Below, in pieces: positions 28,450-37,110 of a stretch of 53,199 bases of DNA (within the stretch, counting starts at the first letter, position 1; the number at the start of each line of letters is the position of its first letter). This DNA comes from an uncultured bacterium (lineage in GTDB: Bacteria > Bacteroidota > Bacteroidia > Bacteroidales > Bacteroidaceae), in contig CALZUQ010000014.1 in NCBI GenBank assembly GCA_945829425.1, positions 1 through 53,199 on the forward strand, given 5' to 3'. The notes under the pieces were generated by a model. It was given only the letters and a program-made list of their open reading frames with translations. It ran no database searches and had not been told where the DNA came from. A program made the position numbers and the translations under genes.

Positions 28450-29541
28450 TTATTTTGAACATGCCTCAAGAATTATCTGTAGTATGCGTCTTGCTGACCT
28501 TCCGTCCCATCTGTCAGGCAGTGAGCCGTCCTTCCATTTCCCTGCCACCATGTCAGATACTGAGTCGGCAAGGAGTTTAAGGTCTTCACCTACGAGGACG
28601 TTAGTTCCTTGAGTTACGGTTTCTATATGCTCTGTATATGTGTTCAGCGTTATACACGGAACATTGTTGAATGTTGCCTCCTCAGCAATATTTCCCGAGT
28701 CGGTGATAACGCCTCGTGCGTGTGCCGTAAGATATGCGAACTCCAGATAACATAAAGGCTCTACGAAATGCAAAGAGGGGAAGTCTTCCGCTATTTCTTT
28801 TATGACGTTACGAGCCGACGGACGGAGAGGTGCTATGACTGTCAAATCCCCTGCTTTCTCCATGATGGTACGTATTTTCTGTAGCATAGCCTCTTTCTCT
28901 GCAAGCAGTTTACGCCTGTTCAGAGTAATAACAATATATTCTCTGTCGGCAATATCTTTCAGACATTCTGGGCGTCGCAGGCGTTGTGCATTTCTTCTCA
29001 GCGTGTCGAGCAGTATGTTTCCTACCATATATATCTTCGACATCTCTGCTCCTCCTCTCATTGCCGTGCTGCTTGAAGTCGTTCCTGCGGTGAAGAGAAT
29101 ATCGCTCAGTCCGTCTATGACAAGGCGGTTTATCTCCTTCGGCATGTTTATGTCGAAAGAGCGTGTCCCTGCCACAAGGTGTGCAAGAACTACCCCATGT
29201 TTCTTTGCCACTATCGCTGTAGCCATTGTTGATGCGAGGTCATCGACAACGATTACTATGTCCGTCGTGTTGCTGTCGAGATACTGCTCAAACGCCCACA
29301 TCACTTTCCCCGTAATCTCGTTAAGGCTCGTACTGTCTATCCCGAGGAATACCTGTGGACGCTTTATCTGTAGGTCTTCAAAGAGCGAAGCCTCTAATGT
29401 GGCGTCATCTTCCCTTCCGGTATATACTAAGGTATATCCTACCTCTTTGCCTTCCTCCTTACATTCCATGATGGCATGGATAATTGGTGCGACCTTAATA
29501 AAGTTCGGTCTTGCACCTGCTACAATACAAATATTTATCAT
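28450..29541 (-). CDS. UDP-GlcNAc 2-epimerase homologue with substituted catalytic residues
   Basis: The product has 363 residues, the normal length for the non-hydrolysing UDP-N-acetylglucosamine 2-epimerase (WecB) family, which makes UDP-ManNAc for surface polysaccharides. The GT-B-like frame is intact: 'GARPNFIKVAP' at the N-terminus, 'MPKEINRLVIDGLSD', 'MVGNILLDTLRR' and 'ITDSGNIAEEATFNNVPC'. Several active-site positions differ from the family. The H-V-E-A-G motif reads H-L-V-A-G (Val123 for the catalytic Glu). The His of the 'T.HRR.N' motif is Asn208 ('ITLNRRKLL'), and the 'TGQHYD' motif reads 'TGREDD'. The protein may be inactive, regulatory or act differently. It is last in the nine-gene minus-strand run, 19 bases after the hydrolase gene. 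Confidence 0.85.
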   Translation of the reverse strand: MINICIVAGARPNFIKVAPIIHAIMECKEEGKEVGYTLVYTGREDDATLEASLFEDLQIKRPQVFLGIDSTSLNEITGKVMWAFEQYLDSNTTDIVIVVDDLASTMATAIVAKKHGVVLAHLVAGTRSFDINMPKEINRLVIDGLSDILFTAGTTSSSTAMRGGAEMSKIYMVGNILLDTLRRNAQRLRRPECLKDIADREYIVITLNRRKLLAEKEAMLQKIRTIMEKAGDLTVIAPLRPSARNVIKEIAEDFPSLHFVEPLCYLEFAYLTAHARGVITDSGNIAEEATFNNVPCITLNTYTEHIETVTQGTNVLVGEDLKLLADSVSDMVAGKWKDGSLPDRWDGRSARRILQIILEACSK

Positions 29542-29560
29542 AACTCCTTAGTTGCTGTTC

Positions 29561-30985
29561 TTATTGTGTTATCAAAAAACGGTACATTCGTTCAAGTTGT
29601 TCCTGTTCCTTTGGTACGGAGTGTCCTGTGCCGTAGTCCACCATTATCTCATATCGTGTCTTGGTCCTTTCCAGTATTTCCCTCAGGTTGTCCATCTGTC
29701 TCCCATATTCTGCGTCATCGGAAGAGTTATAGAACAGGAAGCATGGCACAGCCTTCTTCTTTATCGCCTTGGCTCCCCCCTGCTGTTCCCATGCCTTTTC
29801 AGTCTTCTGCTTGGTGCTGCAGTATACAGACATGTTACGGTATTCATGTGAGTCGGATGACGTTATGCTGTAATCGAATATGCCAGGTCCGAGGAAGGCC
29901 TTGGAAATCTCCGCACGTTCTTCCGGAAACCGGCCTCTTTCCGTCCCACTCCATTCACTCATAGGCATATCGCCAATTGCAAGCGATGCTGCCGTTGAGC
30001 CTCGTGAAAAACCGTAGAGAGCAATTTCTCCGTTCAGTCCCAATGTTTTTCCCTCAGCCCGTAGTGTCCTTATGGCAGAACGTACTTTCTGTGCTGCATC
30101 AGGGTTTACCTCAATAGATCCATACTCCTTCTGTTGTCCACCCTTTCTGTTGCCCCTTCCCCAGTCGCAGTATTTCGGATGGTCAGCTATAGCCCATGCC
30201 ACGCCGACAGCGGGAGCACCTTCGAGGAAAGAGTCGTCGAACATGGCGAAGGTATATCCGAGGAATATACGTTTATGACGGTATTTCTCCGTATATCCCT
30301 CTTTTGCAGTCCCTGCATAGCTGTTGCTATACGAGAAAGACAATAGTGTAGCAACCTTTCTCGTAGGCTTCTCTGGATAAATTATGTCCATGAAGAGCGA
30401 GTCTCCTTCCATAGTGCTATATTCCTCAGGGTAGTTATAAACCTTAGGATCATCGTGAAAGTATGCCACGTCACGTCTTATACGGTATCCTTCAAATAGA
30501 ATGTATGCCCTGTCCGTAGATATACCGTCCTGTCCACAAAACGTCCCGCAGTTCAGGGCTTTGTTCAGAGCAATGATGTCTTTGTTGATGTATGGTGATA
30601 TACTTTTCTCATGATGAGCGTAATCTATCACGAAGATGCGATAGCCCTGACGTTTCATCCATTCAATATTCTCCTCGTTCGACACTTGCCCTATCTTCTC
30701 GCATGCCGTATTAGTAAGATATACCACGGTCATAACCTTTCCGTCATAGTCGCTTGCAGGTTTCTCTGGTTCAACCATCGTGCATCTTAACGCTGTTCCT
30801 GTTGTCGCACTATGCCAGAATGCCGCTTTTGCGGTTATTGGGATGAACGCCAGCATTGCTGACAAAAGGTAAAGAAATCCGTACACCTTATTATATATAC
30901 TAACATGCGAATTGCTATTTATAGTGTTGGTATGATAATTTTTAGTGCAAGTATAGTTTTCTGTCGTGCAGGTTTTATAAATCAT
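29561..30985 (-). CDS. Secreted alpha/beta hydrolase
   Basis: Up to 474 residues. The nucleophile elbow 'GFSRGS' (Ser327) and the C-terminal 'GTGHSVP' histidine, with an Asp in 'FYNSSDDAEYG', make a typical alpha/beta-hydrolase catalytic set, suggesting an esterase or peptidase of small substrates. A hydrophobic stretch at residues 34-54 ('FLYLLSAMLAFIPITAKA') looks like a signal peptide. The 33 residues before it are unusually long and Asn/Thr-rich, so the true start may be later, for example a GTG at 30886. It follows the ABC ATPase gene by 83 bases and precedes the epimerase homologue by 19. The substrate cannot be read from the sequence. Confidence 0.72.
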   Translation of the reverse strand: MIYKTCTTENYTCTKNYHTNTINSNSHVSIYNKVYGFLYLLSAMLAFIPITAKAAFWHSATTGTALRCTMVEPEKPASDYDGKVMTVVYLTNTACEKIGQVSNEENIEWMKRQGYRIFVIDYAHHEKSISPYINKDIIALNKALNCGTFCGQDGISTDRAYILFEGYRIRRDVAYFHDDPKVYNYPEEYSTMEGDSLFMDIIYPEKPTRKVATLLSFSYSNSYAGTAKEGYTEKYRHKRIFLGYTFAMFDDSFLEGAPAVGVAWAIADHPKYCDWGRGNRKGGQQKEYGSIEVNPDAAQKVRSAIRTLRAEGKTLGLNGEIALYGFSRGSTAASLAIGDMPMSEWSGTERGRFPEERAEISKAFLGPGIFDYSITSSDSHEYRNMSVYCSTKQKTEKAWEQQGGAKAIKKKAVPCFLFYNSSDDAEYGRQMDNLREILERTKTRYEIMVDYGTGHSVPKEQEQLERMYRFLITQ

Positions 30986-31068
30986 AGCTAGTGTTTTATT
31001 TATAGTAGCGTAAGTTTTTATTTATCATAGCGGATCTTTTCGTTGCTGTGGTGTAGGCGGTGCCAGAA

Positions 31069-31794
31069 TCATATTGCCTGCAGTCCTTCTGCAATAAGGT
31101 GTTGACGCAGTTCTTCAGCAGTGCCGCAAAGCAGTTCGTGAGACGACGTTATGAGCCAGAGGCAGTCTGCGAGGCGTAGTGCCAGTTCCATGTCATGGGT
31201 TGACATGAGTGCTGCTGTCATGTCATGACGTGACGTTACGATATCCTTCATAATAGCCATTGTCTCTGCCTTTGACGGATAGTCAAGGAATGCCGTTGGC
31301 TCGTCCAGGACAATTATGTCCGTCTGTTGTGCTAAAGCCTTAGCTACCATCACCTTCTGGCATTCCCCGTCGGACAGAGTGCTTACGGCCCTTTCCGCAA
31401 GATGCGTTATGCCTACTTTTTCAAGACATTCCTGTATTACAGCGTGGTCTTCCGGTTTCAGAGTGCCCCATATATTCGTGTATGGTGTGCGTCCCAGTGC
31501 CACGATGTCATAAGCCTTCATAAGTCCCACCTCTGGTCGTCCAGTCCTTACGACGCTGACTTTCCTCGCCATGTCGTTGCGGCTGTATGTCGCCACGTCC
31601 CTTCCGCATATCTTCACCCTCCCTTCCAATGCTGTCAGGTTTCCTGCTACTGTTTTCAGGAGGGTCGATTTTCCCGTCCCGTTTCTCCCTACGAGACATG
31701 TCAGCGTTCCCGCCTTGAGGTATGCGTTTATCCCTTGAGCCACAACCCTTTTGCGGTATCCTATGGATAGGTTATAGAGTGTCAATATATTCAT
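31069..31794 (-). CDS. FecE-type ABC transporter ATP-binding protein
   Basis: The product has 241 residues. The Walker A is 'GRNGTGKS', the signature is 'LSDGE', the Walker B is 'DIIVLDEPTAFLD' and the switch His lies in 'MSTHD'. The sequence is closest in style to ATPases of iron-siderophore, heme and cobalamin importers (FecCDE/BtuCD type), with 'ALGRTPYTNIWG' typical of that group. It has no permease or binding-protein gene beside it. Its start overlaps the end of the helicase gene by 23 bases in another frame, so translation of the two is probably coupled. The TonB-dependent receptor two genes upstream could supply the outer-membrane step of the same uptake route, which is inference. Confidence 0.88.
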   Translation of the reverse strand: MNILTLYNLSIGYRKRVVAQGINAYLKAGTLTCLVGRNGTGKSTLLKTVAGNLTALEGRVKICGRDVATYSRNDMARKVSVVRTGRPEVGLMKAYDIVALGRTPYTNIWGTLKPEDHAVIQECLEKVGITHLAERAVSTLSDGECQKVMVAKALAQQTDIIVLDEPTAFLDYPSKAETMAIMKDIVTSRHDMTAALMSTHDMELALRLADCLWLITSSHELLCGTAEELRQHLIAEGLQAI

Positions 31795-33652
31795 ACAGCC
31801 TTTTGTAGAACGGGTGTCGTGTCATAGTCTTTGCGTCACCCAATATTATCAGTTTCATCCTTGCCCTCGTTATGGCAACATTCATACGCCTCAGGTCACG
31901 TAGGAAGCCTATCTGCCCCTCGTCGTTAGCCCTTACTAAGGATATGAGTATTATGTCGCGTTCCTGCCCCTGGAATCCGTCAACGGTATTCACTGAGACG
32001 AGCTTCCTATATGGCTTGAAATACTCGTTCTGTTTTATCATCTGCCTCAGGAACTGCACCTGTGCACGGTAAGGCGATATTATTCCTACGTCGATATGTT
32101 CAGCGAGTACCCTTTCCCTCCCTACTTTGTCGAAATACAGTTGCAGTGCCGCTAAGGTCAGTTTCGCCTCCACCTTGTTTATTCTGCCATACGACTCACC
32201 GACAAACTCTTCATGACAGTCCATGTCAGACGTATCTATCCATAGCATAGGAATGTCATAGTCCAGCACGGAGCGGTTTTTCACCTCTGGTGCCGAGACC
32301 ACCTTTCCTTGATAGAACCACTCTGACGAAAAGCGCATAATCTCGTCGTTCATGCGATATTGCGTAGTAAGCAATGTCACCACCTCAGGCTTCTGTCTTA
32401 CTATTCGTTCCATGAGTGTCGTTGCCAGTCCTCCCTTCATGGCTTCATAGCTTTTCACCGTTGGTGGCAGTTGACAGTGGTCTCCTGCGAAGACTATTCT
32501 CGAAGCCCTCCTTATAGGTATCCAACATGCCGCCTCAAGAGCTTGTGCCGCCTCGTCAATGAACAGAGTGCTGTATGTCTGTCCCTCTAACAGTCTGTTT
32601 GCCGCTCCAACCAAGGTACATGCTATCACCCTCGCCTCCCCGAAAAGGCTCTGGTTTATGGTCATCTCAATCTCCGTAGCGCGTGAGTTCAGCCTGTCGA
32701 TTTTCTGGTGATATGTCCTGTCTCCCCTTTTCCTGTTTTTCTTCAGGTCGCGTATGGCTTTTCTCAGACTCCACAGCTGTGGATATTCCCCGTGCGCCTC
32801 AAACATTCTCTCATAAGTAAACGACAGCATCTTGTCATTGACGCGAGTGGGGTTTCCTATGCGCAACACAGGAACTCCCCTGTCAACAAGTTTCTCGCTT
32901 ATCCAGTCCACCGCCATATTACTCTGTGCGCAGACCATTACCTGGTTTTCCTTATGCAGACATTCCACGATAGCCTCCACGAGTGTTGTCGTCTTGCCCG
33001 TTCCCGGAGGTCCGTGTACTATCGCCACGTCCTTTGCTCTCAACACTTCGTTTACGGCATGCTGCTGTGCGTTGTTGAGCCAAGGCAGGGATATGTCCCC
33101 GAAGGAGTATGTCTGAGCTTTCATGTCAGTATAGAACAAGTCTCTGAGATATGCCATTCTTGTTCCCTTACATCTGATAACCCTTTCGAGAGCTTCCGTC
33201 ATGATACGGTATGATGTCTCGTCGAATGACATCTGTACTCCCAGTCCCACGGTATTAAGCAGTTCTGCGGCATGTGACTCATTGCTTAACGCCACAACCA
33301 TCCTGTCTTCTTCCACATAAGATACGGTGGCGGTAAACGCCAGATAGTGTGGTTTCCTCTCGCCCCCAGTATTTTCTTCTGACATGGAGAAGAAACATAC
33401 CGGCTTTAAGTGTTCGAAGTTATGGTCTCCCTCGTCGTCTTTACGCCTTGCGAGTTCTATGCAGTATTGGTTCAAGGAGTTGTAATAACATCGTCCGGGG
33501 GTCAGCGGCCACCATGCGTCGCCACGTTTTATCACTCTTCCGATGCCCCGTGCCTCGCTCTGCTGCCTGAAGGCATCCCTCTCGGCGTTATATTCTGTCT
33601 GTAGCAGCATTTTCTGCTTCTCCAGTTCGAGTATAGGATTTGTATATGGCAT
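31772..33652 (-). CDS. SF1 DNA/RNA helicase, IGHMBP2/UPF1-like
   Basis: The product has 626 residues. N-terminal residues 1-190 form a beta-rich accessory domain. The superfamily 1B motor follows: Walker A 'GPPGTGKTTT' near residue 215, motif II 'LFIDEAAQALEAA' near 368, motif III 'GDHCQLPPTV', motif V 'TVDGFQGQERDI' and motif VI 'RMNVAITRARMKL'. These are the marks of the UPF1/IGHMBP2/Dna2 group. Bacterial members are presumed to unwind nucleic acid, with unknown biological role. A 23-base overlap with the following ABC ATPase gene and 48 bases to the preceding receptor gene place it inside the operon, though its link to signalling or transport is unclear. Confidence 0.9.
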   Translation of the reverse strand: MPYTNPILELEKQKMLLQTEYNAERDAFRQQSEARGIGRVIKRGDAWWPLTPGRCYYNSLNQYCIELARRKDDEGDHNFEHLKPVCFFSMSEENTGGERKPHYLAFTATVSYVEEDRMVVALSNESHAAELLNTVGLGVQMSFDETSYRIMTEALERVIRCKGTRMAYLRDLFYTDMKAQTYSFGDISLPWLNNAQQHAVNEVLRAKDVAIVHGPPGTGKTTTLVEAIVECLHKENQVMVCAQSNMAVDWISEKLVDRGVPVLRIGNPTRVNDKMLSFTYERMFEAHGEYPQLWSLRKAIRDLKKNRKRGDRTYHQKIDRLNSRATEIEMTINQSLFGEARVIACTLVGAANRLLEGQTYSTLFIDEAAQALEAACWIPIRRASRIVFAGDHCQLPPTVKSYEAMKGGLATTLMERIVRQKPEVVTLLTTQYRMNDEIMRFSSEWFYQGKVVSAPEVKNRSVLDYDIPMLWIDTSDMDCHEEFVGESYGRINKVEAKLTLAALQLYFDKVGRERVLAEHIDVGIISPYRAQVQFLRQMIKQNEYFKPYRKLVSVNTVDGFQGQERDIILISLVRANDEGQIGFLRDLRRMNVAITRARMKLIILGDAKTMTRHPFYKRLYEYIDTL

Positions 33653-33700
33653 TTCTTTTTTCTCTTTTTTCCTTGTCTGTAGTACGCCCTTTCGGACTAT

Positions 33701-36202
33701 TTAAAAAGCATACGCTATGCTTCCTAAGAGCCAGCATCCCGGTTGCCTTATAGGTACTACGGTATTGCCACCGAGAGAGTATTTCTTGTTTAAGACGTTA
33801 TAGGCGTTCAGCGTCAGCGTCATCTTGCCCAGTGAAAGGTCTGCCCCGGCATTCAGCAAAGCTCTAGCCGGAACGTTCACCTCCTCTTCTGTGGCATTGT
33901 TTGCATATAAGCTCTTCTGTTCTGATGCCATGTTCAGGTTAGCGTGCAGTCGAAGGTTCTTGAAAGGAGAGTAAGCCATGACGATGTTTCCCGACCATTT
34001 CGGCACGTCTTTCATGCTTCCGTTTACGGCGTCATAGTTCTCGAAGCTTATCAGTCTTTGCCAAGTCATGTTGCAGTGAGCTGCAAACCTTCCCCTCGAA
34101 TACCCCAAAGCCATTTCCACACCCTGTGTAGTCATTTTGCCAGCATTCATAATCACCATACTGTATAAGTCAGTCGTTATGAGGTCTGAGGCGATATTAT
34201 AGAATATGTTTGCGTCAATGGAAAGGTCCTTCACTAACCTTTTGTTGCTTATGAACGAGAGTTGGAATGACTGCAGATACTCCGGGTTGAGGTCAGCGCT
34301 CATACCGTCTAAATAGAACTTATTGTTACGGTAGTAATACGGAGCGTCGACGAAAGCTTTGGAATAGCTCAGCTTAATGTTGAATGTCTTGTTGTCGAAA
34401 ATCATGGCGAGACGTGGCGACAGCTCGCGTATTGTCTTCCCTGTGTTTCTCTCCTTGAAGTCATATCTTGCTCCGGCGTTCAGTGTCAGCCAAGGTGTCA
34501 GCGACTGTTTCACCTGTATGTAGGCATCAGCCATCTTCTCACTTCCACTTTTGAGGCCTATGTCGTCGTATGTCTTCACCACGTTGTTGTAGTCCATACC
34601 GTCCATGTACGAAGAGTCCAAGAGGTCGAAATAGCTCACATGTCCCCCGAAGAGCAAAACTCCCGGCAGTTTCTTTCCAAGCGAGTATTTATATGCCCCT
34701 TGCGCCATGGCTCCTAAGGTGTTCTCCTCCCAGTTCATTGCCATAAACCTTCCGTTTCTTGCCGGAATACGTATCGTGTCGCCTTTATATTCCACGTATA
34801 TGTCCGTAAAGACAGAAAACATCTCCGGCAGTTCGTCTCCCGCTACGTAGTATCTTTGCTGCCATTGGTAGTCGTATGTCAGGGTAAGCGTCCAGGCAAG
34901 GTTCCCCTTCTTGTCGTTGTAAGCTATCTCTGCATGGTCAGACTGTATGGCATATCCCGGTTTGTTCCCGTTCCATTTCTGGTATTTCTCATAACTGTAA
35001 GGTGAGAAGAAGAGATTCAAGGAGTAAGGAGCGACTGTTTTCGAGAATCTTTGGTTGTACATCATGGTCAGTTTGTCCCATGCGAAAGAAAGTCCGATGT
35101 CGTATGAAGGAGAACCGTTGTAGCCTCCGAGAATTATGTCCCCCTCAACGGGTGACAGGCTGTATTTCTGCTGCTCTTTCGTGTAATGCACTTTTTCTCC
35201 GCAGCTTTCGTACATGCTTGCCCAAGCCATTATGTCGAAGGAAAGATATTTTTTACCAAAGAGCAAGTCAGCTCTCTTCTGTCCGTAGTTGCCGATTCCT
35301 GCCTTCACCTTCAGACCGTCAATGTCCCCTCCGTCCTTTGTTATTATGTTCACTACTCCAGAGAGTGCCACGCCGCCATATATCGACGATGCCGGTCCTC
35401 GGAGCACCTCTATGCGTTTCACTTTCTCTATTGACATAGAGAAGTCCGGTGAAGCTGAGTTCGTCGAGAAGCTGTTCATACGGTGTCCGTTCAGCATGAT
35501 GAGTATCTTCTCCTGTCCGAAAGAGTATAGTCCGTGCATGGATATGTTCATCTCTTCGTTACACGAGATGTCTGTCATTCCAGGCACATAGGCTAACAGA
35601 GCATCCTTTACCGTCCTTGCCCCAATATCGTGTAACATATCCTCCGTAATCAGTGTTACGGGTACAGGCGTCTCTTCTATGCTCTCCGCCTGTTGCGATG
35701 CCGTAGTAATCTTCTCCTCTTCGTGCTTGTGAGTGTTCAGCATCGCAATAAACGTTGCGTTGTCGGTAAAGGCTGGCGAGAAGTACGGGTCTGTCTCCAA
35801 TAGCATGCGCACGTCATCATCAGCTTCTTCTATACGTCCCTGCTCTATATGGCTCAGAGCCATCAGACGGTATGCTCCCGACTTCAGAAGTTTGTCGGCG
35901 TTTTTCACCGCTTTTTTCAGATATTCTACCGCTATGTCGAAGTAACCATTATTGTAATATGCCTCGGCATAGAGGTAATATGTCTTCGCTTCACTTTGCT
36001 TCTGGTTGTTGTCCTGCTCTGTTCTCGTTGAGCCTTCGGCTTTTCCTCCTCCTCCCTCGGGATAGTCCGAACAAGTTAGGCTGTCCTGCTGCTCCTGCGC
36101 CGATACTGTCACAGCGACAGTGAGGAAGATAAGCGACACACATATCTTTCTCCACAAGCGTCCTTCCGCTTCTCTGCCAAGCCGATGTATAAGTCCTGTC
36201 AT
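33701..36202 (-). CDS. TonB-dependent receptor with N-terminal TPR domain
   Basis: The product has 833 residues. The signal peptide is 'LWRKICVSLIFLTVAVTVSA' after a basic N-terminus. Residues about 70-165 contain two or three TPR-like helix pairs ('YYLYAEAYYNNGYFDIAVEY', 'GAYRLMALSHIEQGRIEEA'). A plug domain at about 180-290 follows ('PVTLITEDMLHDIGARTV', 'IEVLRGPASSIYGG', 'SGVVNIITK'). The rest is a 22-strand-type barrel ending in Phe. Receptors of this kind import iron complexes, vitamins or small molecules using TonB energy. A TPR domain in place of the usual carboxypeptidase-like domain is uncommon and could bind periplasmic partners such as the propeller proteins encoded upstream. No SusD-like partner is present. 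The plug resembles siderophore or colicin-receptor types rather than SusC. Confidence 0.88.
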   Translation of the reverse strand: MTGLIHRLGREAEGRLWRKICVSLIFLTVAVTVSAQEQQDSLTCSDYPEGGGGKAEGSTRTEQDNNQKQSEAKTYYLYAEAYYNNGYFDIAVEYLKKAVKNADKLLKSGAYRLMALSHIEQGRIEEADDDVRMLLETDPYFSPAFTDNATFIAMLNTHKHEEEKITTASQQAESIEETPVPVTLITEDMLHDIGARTVKDALLAYVPGMTDISCNEEMNISMHGLYSFGQEKILIMLNGHRMNSFSTNSASPDFSMSIEKVKRIEVLRGPASSIYGGVALSGVVNIITKDGGDIDGLKVKAGIGNYGQKRADLLFGKKYLSFDIMAWASMYESCGEKVHYTKEQQKYSLSPVEGDIILGGYNGSPSYDIGLSFAWDKLTMMYNQRFSKTVAPYSLNLFFSPYSYEKYQKWNGNKPGYAIQSDHAEIAYNDKKGNLAWTLTLTYDYQWQQRYYVAGDELPEMFSVFTDIYVEYKGDTIRIPARNGRFMAMNWEENTLGAMAQGAYKYSLGKKLPGVLLFGGHVSYFDLLDSSYMDGMDYNNVVKTYDDIGLKSGSEKMADAYIQVKQSLTPWLTLNAGARYDFKERNTGKTIRELSPRLAMIFDNKTFNIKLSYSKAFVDAPYYYRNNKFYLDGMSADLNPEYLQSFQLSFISNKRLVKDLSIDANIFYNIASDLITTDLYSMVIMNAGKMTTQGVEMALGYSRGRFAAHCNMTWQRLISFENYDAVNGSMKDVPKWSGNIVMAYSPFKNLRLHANLNMASEQKSLYANNATEEEVNVPARALLNAGADLSLGKMTLTLNAYNVLNKKYSLGGNTVVPIRQPGCWLLGSIAYAF

Positions 36203-36275
36203 TCTGTTCTTTATATGTTCTATACGCGTTTGCCTTGTCTTCAGTACAATGTCTTAGCCTTATCTTGCCACTCAC

Positions 36276-37100
36276 CTATACCGGGATGACAAACGTGAAT
36301 GTTGTGCTTTCCCCCTCTTTTGTCTCTATGTCTATCTTTCCCTTATGTCCGTTTACAATTATGTCGTGCGTAATCTGCATGCCGAGTCCTGTTCCATGTC
36401 CAATAGGCTTTGTTGTCACTGTCTCATGGAAGAGTCGCGTCAGTATGTCGTCAGGAATTCCCGTGCCGTTGTCTCCGATGCTTATTACGAGGTTCCCGCC
36501 ATCCTTTTTCGCCTTTACCGTGATTGTCGGCACGTATTCCGTATTTCCTTTTTCCTTCTCCTCCTTTTCCCGTTCCTTCACGGCGTAGTATGCGTTGTTC
36601 ACCACGTTAAGCACAGCGCGGCTGAGGTCTTGGGGTATCACCATGAATTTCTCCATACCTTCTTCGTAGTCTTCCCTTATCGTTACGTTGAACGCCTTGT
36701 CGCGCGCCCTTTGCGAGTGATATGCCAACCAGACATATTCATGTATCATCTTTGGAATGTCCGTAGGCATTCTCTCGCCTGTCTTACCCCTGGATATGAG
36801 GAGTATGCCCTGGATGATGCTTATAGCTCTTTCCCCGTGCTCCCTTATTTTCTCCATGTTCGTAGTGAGGTCAGCCGTTATGTCTTCAAGTTCTGCCATA
36901 TCGTCATCGTTGACCTTCCCGTCCATGTCGTGTATTATTTCCTGCATTTCAGCAAGCAGTTTCTCCGACATCTTTGAGAAATTGATGACGAAGTTCAGAG
37001 GGTTCTGTATCTCGTGTGCTATTCCAGCACTGAGTTTCCCGAGCGATGCGTATTTCTGCTGTTCCAGCAGCTGTTTGCGCAGAATGTCTGTTTCGGTCAT
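36276..37100 (-). CDS. Soluble histidine kinase without a sensor domain
   Basis: The product has 274 residues, with no signal peptide or membrane segment. A short coiled coil leads into a dimerisation domain with phosphoacceptor His29 in 'SAGIAHEIQNPLNF', then a HATPase_c domain with N box 'LNVVNNAYYAV', G1 'DNGTGIP' and G2 'GHGTGLGM'. All the catalytic marks of a histidine kinase are present. It begins 10 bases after the sensor gene at 37111, whose own kinase core lacks the histidine. It may therefore act as the phosphate-accepting half of a split kinase. The receiver-phosphatase at 41601 is the likely target. This pairing is inference from gene order and complementary motifs. Confidence 0.9.
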   Translation of the reverse strand: MTETDILRKQLLEQQKYASLGKLSAGIAHEIQNPLNFVINFSKMSEKLLAEMQEIIHDMDGKVNDDDMAELEDITADLTTNMEKIREHGERAISIIQGILLISRGKTGERMPTDIPKMIHEYVWLAYHSQRARDKAFNVTIREDYEEGMEKFMVIPQDLSRAVLNVVNNAYYAVKEREKEEKEKGNTEYVPTITVKAKKDGGNLVISIGDNGTGIPDDILTRLFHETVTTKPIGHGTGLGMQITHDIIVNGHKGKIDIETKEGESTTFTFVIPV

Positions 37101-37110
37101 GATTGTAACG

